Shown piece after piece: positions 42,689-55,100 of a DNA stretch of 64,000 bases. How positions within the stretch are numbered: position 1 is the stretch's first letter; every line of letters starts with the position of its first letter. The notes under the pieces were generated by a model that worked only from the letters and a program-made list of their open reading frames with translations, had not been told where the DNA came from and did no database searches. Origin of the DNA: Lyophyllum atratum (lineage: Eukaryota > Basidiomycota > Agaricomycetes > Agaricales > Lyophyllaceae); assembly GCA_014905825.1 (NCBI GenBank), contig JACGCN010000011.1, positions 620,001 to 684,000 on the forward strand, written 5' to 3'. Made by a program: the position numbers and the translations under genes.

Positions 42689-43140
42689 ACTTCTCACGTT
42701 CTCGTCCATCACCACGCGCTGGCTGACTTTGCCATTTCCAAGCATCATTGACCTCAATGCGGGCGAGAAGGGACGACAGATATTGACATATGTGAGTATT
42801 TGCATCCATGGAACACCATCTCTCACTCACTCAGCAAGGTACAGAAGTTCAACAGCCGGAGCCGACTTTACACTACGCCGTTGCGGCACGCATAATACAT
42901 GTAGGTTGTGGGGTGGACTTTGTTGATCTGTTGCGGGGAATTTTGGTGTCATTGGATGGCAAAGCGTGAGGTGCGTGCTGCATTTGATATGTGTTCAGTA
43001 GCTGGCTAACTCGGAGTCAGGTGGCTGTTGACGGAACGATATCTATTAGGGCGCGAACTTCTTATTAAGGAAGGCGATACTTTATATGTAACTATCGTAA
43101 GTCTATAGTAGTGAATCATGGCTGTGCTCATGGCTGTGGT

Positions 43141-44374
43141 TCAAGTCGTGCCTGGTCGCGCACCACGAGTAGTTCTCTTCTTAGTGGGAGACTGCAAGAT
43201 TTCATCGGCTTTTCGCTTGCCAGTGCCGTCGTCCGCATCTTCCGGTCCTTCACCAGAGAGCGTGGAGCCTGTTGAGGGGGAAGGAGGCGCAGTGGCATGT
43301 GGTATCGGGGTAGATGGGTTGGATGTGTATGTGGAAGATTGAGCGTTCTGGTGAGGTGTAATCAGCACTGCAAGCTCGATGGAAGAACATGACACTTACC
43401 AAGGCTCCCGTTGTCCCATCTACAGGTAAGAATGTTTCTGCTGCGACAAGTTGCTCGCTGTGTGATGGACCGCGTGCAGAGCTGAGTTTGAGTGGTCCTT
43501 TGCCCCTGTTGAAATTTTGACGATAGGGACTAGGATTCTTAGGTGCCGCTTTGCGCCGAATGATGATTTGCTCGACAACGGCAGAGAATGAGTCGAGGTT
43601 TTTCTCGGCCGCGTTTTTTGGGTTGATGAAGTAGTGCCTGAAGCGACAGTGGACCTCCACCAAAGCCCCCCGGAGCTTCGAAGGAAGTTGCTGGGGTGGT
43701 ACGGACAGCTCATCTACATCGTACACTATCAAGGGGAGTACACGATGAGTGTCGAACAGCGCGTGGAGGGCCTCTTCGTGCTGGCGTGGGACAGGCCACA
43801 TGTGAATGTCGTCATCACCAGGTTCTGATAAAACATTAGTTATAAATCCTGCAGGGGAACATGAAGACGCACGAGGAGCCCCAGGGTCCTGGACACAGCC
43901 AGTTAGTTGGCTGACACGACGACAGTTACGAAAATGCGTACCTTTTCCTCGAAGACAGGTGCTGTAATTCTGAGCGAACGAGCAGTACCACTTGATACGA
44001 TCATGTTTTGCTTGTCGGTGGTGCTGGCGACTGCGTTCTGCATGTGTTCCAGATTGCGTACGGTTGTGTCCCAATCGAGCCTTAGATCTGGGTCCAATGG
44101 CTGTTCGAGGGTGAACTGGAATTTTGCCTTGGCGAGGGGGCTGTAGGTGCTATGGGTACCAGTGGGTGACACAAAAAGACGGTCGTCGGAAACCTGACCG
44201 ATGAGGATGCCTATTGCGGGTGCTGGCGGACTGTCATCTTCAGGGACTCGATTCTCGAACAGTGTGTTTCCTCTGCCTTCTGGTTTCCATCCTGCCGTCG
44301 ATGTCCATCCCGGTCGCCCGACATATGATTCGGTCCGCAGAAGCTGGTTTCGCAAAGATGGGCCACTGAAAGTC
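43141..44374 (-). CDS. Divergent accessory gene of Helitron 2, possible OB-fold protein
   Basis: The start MTFSGPSLRNQLLRTESYVG at 44374 leads into exon 1, which contains APAIGILIGQVSDDRLFVSP and ends FEEK at GTACGC. Exon 2 (about 43890-43400) contains DDDIHMWPVPRQHEEALHAL, VLPLIVYDVDELSVPPQQLP, LRGALVEVHCRFRHYFI and DSFSAVVEQIIIRR. The last exon ends in a disordered tail with a nuclear-localisation-like KRKADEILQSPTKKR. All joins are in frame. The GALVEV-strand/HY/SFSA-strand pattern looks like a beta-barrel (OB-fold) ssDNA-binding segment. That is inference by pattern, in line with plant Helitrons carrying RPA-like genes. It lies head-to-head with the transposase, 714 bp between starts. Confidence 0.65.
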
Positions 44375-45088
44375 ATTGTATCACAGGTGTCGAGGGTGTA
44401 GGTGATGGTGTGTTAAAAGATGTTCAAGTAAGCTGGGGTACGTCTTGGTTTATATATGCGTCGACTCTGAGCTTACTAAGGAAAGAAAATGGAGGAAAAT
44501 TTCATCATCTTACTAAGATGCATGTCAGCGGTACCGGTTGGAATGGTGAAGAATGATTGGGGATGGTGGGCGAGCAGGAGAAGGCGAAGATGAGAATGAT
44601 AATTGTGTTATAGGATTAGGGACATCTTATCGGTTCACGTGTATTCCTGATTGGTGAGCGTGGGTTTAATTTACCCTGGTTTCACTCAAGTTCCTTCGTC
44701 GTCGTCGAAGGCACTGACGGTCCCTCTGGTGTTCTGGCCTACTTCTTACAAAGCTGCGGGAAATGTCTGAGCTCTACACCCCTGTTTGTTACCGTTCCGC
44801 ATCACGAAGCTGCTGGATGAGGGAGCCCGAGGAGGGGACGAGCCTGCAATTTTTGTGATGGTGAAGTGAGGTTGGGCCTGTCAGGTATTTCTCATTGTCC
44901 ATATCCTTTTACCCTGCTAATTGGTATAACACTTCAGGATGAATGCGTGAATGTGGCATAGTGGGGCATAGTAGTGGAGGATCGGCACGGTCGGCATCGT
45001 TCGAGCGATCGTCCATACGCTTATCAATACAGCACTACATTTTTCTTCATTCCTCTTCCCCATTCGCCACACCATCTGCGAGCTACTC
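44375..45088. promoter_or_regulatory. Divergent intergenic region of Helitron 2
   Basis: Contains the presumed promoters of the accessory gene (-) and the transposase (+). A TATATATG run at 44451-44458 lies about 80 bp upstream of the accessory gene start. Otherwise no feature stands out. Confidence 0.45.
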
Positions 45089-48000
45089 ATGATATATTTG
45101 CACGACGGCACATCAGTGGTTGATGAATTCGAGCATCACACCATGTTGGAGATACAGGACTGTTGCGCCGGGTACTCATTGTCTCGCACTGCTCGTCGCA
45201 ATAGGTGGGCGTTACTAGAAGCCGTTGCGGCGCTGTCCCCTCCCAGCCAAGATGTCATACGCCATCGCGCCCGCAATGTTCGTGGCACGAAACGCTCTCG
45301 TGGTCGAGAGGTGACAGGTGGTCCCCAGATCCGACGACGTGTAGACAAATCGCCGTTGGGTGGTGATCCGACCGTCACAGACGTAGTGAATAGCGACTTC
45401 CTATCAGCTCCCCCGTCTGAAGTGGAAGAGTCATGCATCACGGGTTTCATTGACAAGACGGGGAACGAAGCGCTACGTCACGTAGTCTGTGCCGTGTGTG
45501 CACGAGAAGTCATCCATAATTCTGCAAGTCGAATGGTGGTAGCGGACATTCCGAACCGTTCGCGCCTGATACCGCCAAATCCTCATCCAAAGCATGTCCT
45601 TACGCAGGGCATGTTACTTCACTGTTCAGCAATAGGTCGTGATGGATACACACATGTTTGTCACGAATGCCACCGCCGTTTGGTGGATGATCGTACCCCC
45701 ATGCTCGCACTCGCAAATGGATTGTGGATTGGGGACATTCCTCACGAGCTTGCAGTGTTAACACTGGCTGAGCGTCTCCTTGTCGCACGTTATTTCCCTG
45801 TCGCGTATATCGTCAAGCTATTTCCGAAGGATCGGAACACATTCTTCTTGGACGGTGAAGGGACAAACAGGGCTTTGAAGGGCAACGTTTCGACGTATCG
45901 GTTGGACACGAGCGAGATAGCAGGCATGCTAGAAGATCGGCGGATGCCTCCTCCTGCGCGTCTGCTTTCATCAGTGCTCAGTGTTACGTTTGTCGGTCCA
46001 AAGAACATTCCTGAAAGTAGCTTGCCTCGCGCTGTGAGGGTCCGCCGCCGCCATGTTCACGAGGCATTGCGTTTCTTGAAGGAGCACAACACGATTTACC
46101 ACGATATCGAAATATCTGATGAGCGTTTGGAGGAATTGCCGGTGAATGCGGTACCTATCGAGGTTCTTGCGGGCCTTCGGTACAGTGATGATGTTGGGAC
46201 TCTTGCACGCGAGCATGCATCGTATGTTCCTCAGGATGACCCAGAGGACATTCCTCCGGAAGGTACGTGTTTTGTCACTGTCGTCGGATGACATGTTGAT
46301 GACATCTTGTCTTTTGCTTTGGTTCTGTTCAGCAAACGAGCCTTACGCGGTCCCGTCAGGTGAGTATGTGTTACTGCAGATCATGGTTCTGTGTGCTGAC
46401 GTCTGCGTAGGAATGGTGCACATCAATGTTGATGACGAGGTCGAAGACAACGTTGAGGAGGAAGAAACATGGGGTATGTCGAACTTCTCACAAGCGTATG
46501 TACCGCTGATTTGACGCTATCTTCTTAGAGCCTGGAGTCGATGTTCCGCTTCAAGCACATGGTGTGGTGAATGCGGGGGGGGATGATATCACGGACCAAG
46601 ACCTATTCACTCATGCGTTAGCGAATACGTCCCGATACAACAATCAGTCTTTCAATGTCCGTCGGGGCAGCGAGTTCGTTAACGAGTATGCCCGCTATGA
46701 TGAGCTTTCGGGAGCGAGAACAGACGGTGGGACGGAGAACCCAAATCATTTATTGGGAACTTTTCCGGTGCTTTTTCCTTATGGCCTTGGTGGTTTTGAG
46801 GTGGGCCGGAAGGAGGCAGTTCCATACGAAACACACGCCAAGTGGTCGCTTCAATATGCCGATCGTCGGTTTCGCAAAGACCTGCACTTTGTATTCCAAG
46901 TTTTTGGAGTCTTGCAGAAGCGGCGTGTGTGCCATTCCGCTAAACTTCAAGTCTCGCACTGCTCGTCCGAGGCAACCCAGGCCCTCCTTCGTACGATCAC
47001 TCCTTCAGATCTCTTGAAAGCCAGTGGGGAGGAGAATCGTCGAGTACCGTACTCCAATTACGCTGTACGCACATTGCGGAAGCAGATCACTGCAGTCAGA
47101 GCACGCGTAGAGGGAACAGACGAATCACGCGTGTCCATCCGGTCCAAAATCTGGGGAACAAACTTGATGTTCAACCCTCCGACCATATGGGCCACGATTA
47201 ATCCGGCTGATACGCAGGATCCTATTGCCCAGGTTTTGGCCGGCGAAGAAATCAATCTGGATGATTTCGTGGCATCCGTAGGTCCGAATTCAACAGAGCG
47301 CAGTACCACTATTGCCCGTGACCCGTATGCAGCGGCCCAGTTTTTCCATCATGTGGTACGACTTATTCTCGAGGAACTGTTCGGCATCACAGTCAGTCGG
47401 AGCCACCATATACGTCGGCGTCCAGGAGTGTTGGGAACAGTTCAAGCATACATTGGTACGGTCGAAGCGCAAGGCAGGGGTACTCTACACCTCCACATCC
47501 TGTTATGGTTGCGAGGAGCTCCTACGTCGGATGTGATGAAGGAAGCGTTGGCTTCTGAGCAGTTCCGAGAGAAAGTTCGGCAGTACATCAAGGTCAATAT
47601 CCGTGCCCACGTAGATTCGCCGGACGAAGGAGACATTCGAAACGTTCGACGTGTCAATTGCGTGTCCTACTCGCGCCCCGTGGATCCTCGTCATCCTGAC
47701 TATATTGCACTGAGACAGGAACGTGAACTGCAGCTAGTTCGGGCAGTGCAACTGCATTCTTGTCATGAGAACACCTGTCTCCGACAAGTAGGTGGTCGTC
47801 GAGTATGCAAGCGGCGGGCTCCTTTCGCTCAGTCAACGCAAGAATGGGTCCAGGCAAATGGCGAGTGGGGACCAAGACGGCTTTGCGCATACATTAACAA
47901 TTATAATCCTGCGGTCTTGCATTCTTTGCGAGCAAACAACGACATGAAGCTAATTACAAACGGGGTCGAAACGAAGGACATCGCTTGGTATATTACCACC

Positions 48001-51000
48001 TACACCGCCAAGAAGCAGCACAAGTCTTCCAATGTTGCAGCACTGTTGGCTAAGCGGGTGAAGCGGCATGTCCAGCAGGAGAAACGAGTGAAGGATGCGA
48101 TCGATGCCAATAGACGTCTGATTACTCGTTGTGCGAACACCCTCAGTCGCGATCACGAGTTCAGCGCTCCTGAGGTAATCAGTTATCTGATGGGATGGGG
48201 GGATCGCTATGAATCACATTTCTATGTGCCTATATATTGGAACGATGCCATGGCAGCTTTAAAGCGAGCATACCCAGGTCTACGAGAACTTCTGTACGTC
48301 TATCACTTGTTTTGTTATTTGTTTATAGATTGCTTACTTCGAAGTAGGCGCGCTGAACAGAGGCTAGATGCTGTAGGCATCTTGTCTGCGATGGACAGTG
48401 GCGGCTTATATGCGTTCACGGAGCAAGATGGTACTCAAGTACAGCCAGGTACTGAGGTAAGTTGTTACTTGAGTTCTGTAGCGTGATGATATTGAAGGTG
48501 TGTCTTAGGAGCGCAGTCAGATCATTGAACTGGTGGATGGTGAACTGGGGACAAGGGACCACTTACAAGATTATGCGTTCAGAGGGGATGCACTGGAAGA
48601 ATACAGCTTCCTCGATTTCCATTTGGATACATATGACGGATTCCCACCCAAGCCACGCAGTACGAATGTCACCTCACGGGGAGCCCCTGAAAGCGAACGT
48701 GTCCCATATAGGGAGGGAGCGAGGAAGACAAAAACTTGTCGTGTAATACGTGCTCCCGGACATGAGACTTTGCCCCAATTCATAGGGGCCTGGTTTCTTC
48801 GAAGCGATGATCCAAACGTTCGGGAGCTGTATTGCGCAAGCATGTTGTTGCTTCTAAAGCCATGGCGTTCACTCGCTGATTTGAAGGCGCCTGGCCAGTC
48901 CTTTGATGAGGCTTTCCGACATTTCATGGATCATGTAGCATCAGGCGCGGTCCAACAAGCACACGGGTCCGCTTCCCGGCAGATTCCTAAAATCCTGAGG
49001 AACATTCAGTATTTTCATGAATGTTCTGATGGCGCGAAGCGGCAGAGGGACCAAGAGCAGCAGTCCGGTGGTCTACTCGAAATACCGCCACACCAGGAGG
49101 CGCAGGAGGAAGAGGATATGATGGGACAGGAGCGGGTTTCATTGACGGAGGAGGATGTGCGGATCGCTCGACTAAAAAACGAGTCATTGAGGGAGACCCT
49201 ATTTGGCGAGGCGGCAATGAATGTCGCGTACGAAGTTGGTATTTTTTCGGACGATGAAATGGGGCAATCACAGTCTTGTCCCCCCAAGGTTGCATCGGAG
49301 GATGATCTTCCTCGTTATCGTCTTTGGCACGAACAGCTTCTTTCTGCGACGCGAAACTCACCCTCCGCTTTTGGGAACACGGTCGACAATGGGGAGCCAA
49401 GCATGTTTTCACACGGGCGGCATGGTAACACGAGACCCGATGTTACTGAGAACAACACACGGCACACCGCACCACCCGGTGATTGGGTTGGAAGGCTGAA
49501 TGTCGAGCAGAGGAGGGCGCACGACATCGTGGCAAATCAGCTATCAAACGTGCTTGATGGCCAACGAGGAGAACAGCTGCTGATGTTGGTGCTCGGGGAA
49601 GGTGGGACTGGCAAGTCAGCAATTATCGAAGCGATTACAGAGACTTTTGCAAGACGTGATGCTTTGGGTCTTCTAGCGAAGACTGCGACATCTGGTGTGG
49701 CAGCCAGCTTAATTAAAGGTCAAACACTGCATACCTGGGCAGGACTGCCCGTCCGAAGAAGGAAGAATGCAGAGGGCGTAGTTGGCGATGGGTCTTCGAA
49801 AGAAGTCGCGCGACGGCGGCAGAAGAACATTCTCCCAGCACAGTTTCTTATCATTGATGAATGTTCGATGATGACGAAGGAGATACTGGCACTGGCATCA
49901 CAAGTCGTTCAGAATGTCAAAGTCACGGGGGGATCAGGAAACCCAAATCTGCCATTCGGAGGAATGAATGTAGTTTTGGTGGGCGATTTCCACCAGTTTC
50001 CACCGGTGGGGGATCCATGGGGAGCGCTGTATCATCCAAGTACCCGGACCTCACTGGAAGCCATTGGCCACACAATCTTCCATCAATTCCAGACGGTCGT
50101 AATCCTTCGAGAACAAAATCGTGTACAGGACTCTCACTGGCAGTACATCCTATCGCATCTCCGTTCGGGTGAATGCACGGAGGACGACTTGAAACAAATT
50201 CGATCTCTGGTGCTGACGAATCCAACGTGCGAGACACCCGCATTCGAGAAGGAGCCGTGGAACAATGTTGTTCTAGTGACGTCTCGACATGGGGTTAGAA
50301 CTCGATGGAACACAGCTGCTGTCCGTCGACACTGCCGCTCCACCGGCAATAGGTTCTTTGTGAGCGAAGCAGAAGATGTATATGTGGATGGAAACGAACC
50401 CATGAGCATCGGAGACCGTGTTATTGTTGCAGGGAAGGCTGTCGATAGTACAGGCAAGTTGAGTGGGCGCGTGGAGCTGGCGGTGGGCATGCGGGCGATG
50501 GTGGTTCTCAATATCGCGACTGAAGCCGATGTCGCGAATGGAACAAGGGGTACGATTGTTGATATCATACTGGATCCACGGGAACAGGTGAACGAACCTA
50601 ACGAGGATGGGATCACATACCTTCAATATCCTCCTTCGCTAGTTCTCTTCAAGCCTGATGCACCACCGTCAGTGACTTTCGAGGGTCTCGCGCCAGGGAT
50701 CATTCCTATATGCCCTTCCGAGCGGCGGTTTACGATGCACCGAGAGGACGGACGACCGTTCCGTGTAATGCGCAGGCAGTACGCGATCACACCGGCATAT
50801 GCTTTCACGGATTATAAGTCACAGGGACAGACACTGCAGTATGTCATAGTGGATCTCGCACCTCCTCCCAGTGGACGCCTGACACCATTTAATGCGTACG
50901 TCGCACTATCTCGAAGTGTAGGAAGGACCAGGATACGCTTGCTTCGTGATTTTGATGACAGGCTGTTTACGCAACATCCCTCGGAGCATTTGCGAGATGA

Positions 51001-51046
51001 ATATGTACGTCTAGAGTTTCTGGATATGGTGACAAGGAACAATTGA
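45089..51046 (+). CDS. Helitron Rep-helicase, intact with five introns
   Basis: Rolling-circle transposase with Pif1 helicase. The start is MIYLHDGTSVVDEFEHHTML. Introns inferred from frame are 46263-46332, 46360-46410, 46474-46528, 48294-48347 and 48457-48508, all GT-AG and phase-consistent. The N-terminal region has a Cys-rich zinc finger (VCAVCAREV... HVCHECHRR). The Helitron_like_N part contains LLGTFPVLFPYGLGGFE. HUH is GTLHLHILLWL (about 47475-47505); the Y2 motif is AWYITTYTAKKQ (about 47985-48020). Helicase motifs are GEGGTGKSA (about 49597), FLIIDECSMM, FGGMNVVLVGDFHQFPPVG and YKSQGQTLQ, then YVALSRSVGRTRIRLLRDFD. It stops soon after the helicase with no protease domain, unlike Helitron 1. 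No disabling mutation seen. Confidence 0.93.
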
Positions 51047-51292
51047 TGGTGGTGGTACCGAGTGGTGCTGGGTTAAAGAGTCGGAGGAGAGTACGACGTC
51101 ATTAGTACAAGTCGTTGAATAGTAGCATGTTCTGGAACTGGCTATGTCATACGTTGTACATGCCTTTATATGTGCACGGCTAAGCAGTCTCAATCCAGAA
51201 ACAGTCAGTGTCTTTTTTTGTGAACCATGAATTCCTCGAGCTCAGTGCGAACACTATCAAAATGATTTGACGCTGTTGCTGATGACTGTCAG

Positions 51293-51352
51293 GCCAATAT
51301 TTGTTATGGGACTGTCGAGCAACAGAGTAGAGGGCTGAGGCACAGACATGAT
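51293..51352 (+). pseudogene. Fossil fragment of a Helitron Rep HUH region
   Basis: The frame reads YGTVEQQSRGLRHRH, matching YYGTVEQQGRLTLHLH of Helitron 1 just before and through the HUH motif. The downstream sequence to about 51580 is open but only weakly similar. It is closer to the Helitron 1 type than to the adjacent Helitron 2 (YIGTVEAQGRGTLHLH). Confidence 0.6.
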
Positions 51353-51661
51353 ATCGAGTAAGTGGCTTGAGATCCTGGCTAGTTGTCTACTGACATATGG
51401 TTAGATGGATGGAACGGCTCAATGCACTTCAGAGTGGGCCGGATGAGTTTTTGACCGGTCCTGATATGACTGTTGCGGTTATAGGACCGGCACATGCTTA
51501 TGAAGGGCAGACAATGATGTATGTGATAGCCCATCTTGCACGTCGTGCCTTCGGTCATGATTACTTCGTGCTTACTTGAAAGACATATTAATATGTTATG
51601 CAGTATATGTACATGGAAGAAATGTGGAGTTCTCGGGCGGCTGCGTAAGCCAATGGTCTGT

Positions 51662-51842
51662 GCGGTTTGCTTCTGTTTGCTAAATGCCAATCCAACCAGT
51701 GGTGTACTTCCTGTAGTTTGACTTTGTTTGTCGTATGCCAACTGAGCGGTGGGCGATATCCTGTAGTTTGACTTTGTTTGTCGTATGCCAACTGAGCGGT
51801 GGGCGATATCCTGTAGTTTGTTGTTGTTTGCCGTCTGCCAAA
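51662..51842 (+). repeat. 50-bp tandem repeat (two exact copies plus degenerate flanks)
   Basis: The unit starting GTAGTTTGACTTTGTTTGTC occurs identically at 51713-51762 and 51763-51812. Divergent copies precede it (from about 51662) and follow it (to about 51842). It lies between the Helitron 2 tail and the 3' side of the LINE. Confidence 0.85.
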
Positions 51843-51994
51843 AGTGAAGGTGAAGGACCTTGTCGTTGCAAGGTGATTACGTACGAATTGAAGCTGTTAA
51901 GACTCGAATCTGATTGCCCTCGTCGACACCTCAGCTTTATCCGCCGACCGAAAGTAGCGGGCGCTGCGGCGGAATGGCGCTCGCGGCGCTAGGG

Positions 51995-52037
51995 TGTTTA
52001 CTATGTTTACTAAGAAGATATCTACCTCTGCTACATT
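51995..52037. repeat. Left copy of the LINE-flanking direct repeat
   Basis: Near-identical to 59464-59506. It is followed on the plus strand by TTGTAACT; the right copy is also followed, after a few extra bases, by GTAACTT. Confidence 0.75.
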
Positions 52038-52196
52038 TGTAACTAAGGACGATCGTAAGATTCGCCTCGGTAGACCTATAGAACGTGTGTTAAAGTAAAG
52101 TAAAAGGTTCTCGTGGGGTAGCATCAAACCCTCTGTGAGGGAAGCTTGCCACCACGGAAGTGAGAAATACATGTTGAGTTGCAATGATTGAAGGCG

Positions 52197-55100
52197 CTAG
52201 TAACCTGCTGCGACGGCCGTTTCTCGTTGAACTACACCCCAAATACGGCCGGCTAAGCGAATAGCGTGAATGTGCCAGTCAGTCGCAATATGGTGTATGA
52301 ACCGGCGTTGGCGGAGATTGGGAGGAGTAGTGTCGTCAAGTCGGTCCGTGAATGATCCTATGGCCTGCGCGACATCGGGTACCCGTCCTAGGTAATAGGC
52401 GGACTTGTGGAGAGGCCAAGAGCTGGAGTCGTCCACGAACAGGCCTCTAGTGACGCGGAGGAGGCGTCTAGCGGCGGCGTCACTTATGATCTCGTCCATT
52501 TCTTGACATTTAGCTGCTGTGCGCTCCACAATGTCGTCGAGGGCCTCCAGCCTATGAATCAGGAAGTAAGGGCATTCAACGAATATGTGGTGCTCATCTT
52601 CGGATACAGAGCATCCAAAGCGACAGGTATCGGACAGAGCCATTTTTCGGGATAGGAGGCGAGCGGCGGTCGGGAGCTGTCCTGCGCGAGAATACAGTTG
52701 AATCATGGCCGAATATCCTGATAGGGCTCGGAGATAAGGGAAATCAGGTGGTGGAGTGGGATCATAGGGGGTTCTGAGCATCCTAAAGTTGGGTTTGAAG
52801 TCGAGTTTTCGGGAGGTCTGTTGGGCAGCGGCAAGTTCGGTGTAGGAGCGAATATTCGATTCGATCCAGCCGTCAGCTGGCGAAAAGAATGTGAAGGTGT
52901 CCATGAAGAAAGTGGGCACAGGAGCCAGAGGAATAATATGGATGTGTGATTGGGCACGAGATGCGTAGTGATCTGCGTCACGATTGAGCAGTGAAGCAAT
53001 AGAGGACTCATCTGAATGCCCTTTCGTGTAACGAATTTCTGCCCGACTTCTCCTGTGGAGGTCGACCATCCATCGATAGTAGGAGCGGCCATTCATGTGA
53101 CGCAGGGATATGCTCGCGTCGCGTGTCGTGTCGCTGTCTGCAATAAGACGCACTGAATTGAGGTGATCGGTGTACAGCTTGGTGTCTGGTTCGGTTGGGT
53201 CTGATAAGATGAGCGCGGCAATGATTCCCATTTGTTCGCCCTGTAGGATCGAAATATTACGCCCAGGAATCTTCAGGATGAGAGTAGTGAGGCCGGTGAG
53301 TGCAGTAGTGACGGATTTGTTGTCGAGAATTCCGGCCGTAGCTGGGATCATGGAACCATCAGACCCCCACGATTGAGTGTCGGGTGCGTGCACAGAGGGT
53401 GGGCATGTTGAGTTGGAAGCGAGGATGCGTATGCGATCTTCGGCAAGAAGTCGTCGGGAGGATAGAGTTCGGACGAGGTCGAGATCTCCCGAAAACAGTA
53501 ACGTAATCTGCGCACGGGCCATATACGTACTCATCAGGTCCCAATTGCGACGCTGGGCTGGTGTCCAATCGCCGACAGGGAGTGCATTGAGTGAGAAAAC
53601 AGTCAGCCCTTCAGCGTTGACCGTCCAGCATCCAATCTGAGATAACCGAGTAAATCCCATGGTTCGTAGGGATCGCAGACAATGGCCATTGGGGGATATC
53701 ACGGGCGCTAGGGTTGTGGGATCCGTGAATACGTTGCCAGATGATTTGAACAGTGACAGGGCGTGGGATATGGCACAGTCCCCATGAGCTAGGTGGCTTT
53801 GGTCAGTGAGCCTTAGCGATAGTTTTGACGGTAGTGCTGCCATGTGTGTGTGGGCAATAATCCATGCTGACGGAACGGTTCCGAAGTAGCGCGAGAAGGA
53901 CCTTTGAAGGCCGGTGCCATCTAGCGGATTCTGGCAGCTGTTGATATCACAAGTCCAATCCGCCAGTGTGATTCGGGCCATTGTGCGGTATGCCGGTATA
54001 TGGTGCTTTAGATCCCGTGCGAGTCCGTCGATCGCGATGCCTGCGTTGATCCTGTAGATAGAGGGGAAGTCGAGGCCTCCAAGTTTGAGGGGGAGTGTGA
54101 GGATAGTGTAGTCAGGGCAGAAGGGGAGACCGGATGTGTTATGGACGCGTTTGGCTATCATCCGGTCCAAAGCACTGGCGTCGGTACCAGAAATTGGCTG
54201 AAGGGATAACAGGGCCCTGCACTTGGAAATGAGGTTCTGTGAGATGATCTTTCGGACCAGCGAGAAGGGCGTTCGGAGTGAGAAAGTTGGAAACACAAAA
54301 GAGTCTATAACCGATTTGAGTTCCACGGCCCGGGAGGTGGGGTCGTCGACCTGCGTTCGAAGAAAATTGAACTCGTTTGACGAGGTTGGTACGTCGTGGT
54401 AGGAGATTATCCATGGGTCGGTTCCGGGAATGTTGGTAATCGACGGGAAGCGCAAGGTATTTGGAACAGTATCAGGACTGTTAAGGATGTGCGCGGTCGT
54501 TTTTGGCCACGACGTCATCAACCCGTAAACAAATTGAAATCTCTCCATCTGCAATGTATATCGGCAAAGTGCCGGGTATGAAAGTGCGCCAATGTAGGAA
54601 TCGTCGGTAGCCTCGGCCATGGTGAATCTGAGGGTACGAGAGTCATCGGGAAGGTGAGGGTCTTGTGACCTATGCGTTGCACTGGAAATTGTGATGCAGT
54701 CGGGGTCATTAGACGCAAGATCGTCCAGGAAATTGTGGCCTAGACTAGTGGTCATAGTGGATTTGAGCGGCGAGAGTGGGCCGCCTTGCTTAGTGACGCC
54801 TTCCACAATAATTGGCTCAGCTATACCAAACGCAGTCCTTGGAAAGCATCGAACCCCAGTTTGCGCTGCGCGATCGAGTTCAGATATAGCGTGTGGGAGA
54901 CGGTACGCCTCGCAGGCGTCGTAAAAACCGTCGGGTGACAGGTAGTCGAAGCCTTTCATCTGGTCTCGCTTGAGGAGGTAAATCGGGGTCTTGGACCGAG
55001 CACTCCAAGTTTTGAGAGAACTTAGAAAGCTCATCAGATCTCGAGTTTGAACGCCTGGCTGAGTCGCGACCTGAGTTTCAGGAATTATGCCAAGACGCGC

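Larger units (their letters stand above)
42637..51200 (+). mobile_element. Helitron 2, apparently autonomous
   Basis: The element contains a full-length spliced Rep-helicase gene (45089-51046) and a divergent accessory gene (43141-44374). The left limit is inferred from hairpin H2. The right limit is not resolved: no H-type hairpin is obvious between 51047 and 51300. Confidence 0.6.

Noticed and set aside
51713..51812. Tandem repeats considered as a CRISPR array
   Set aside because: The units are contiguous with no spacers and the genome is eukaryotic.
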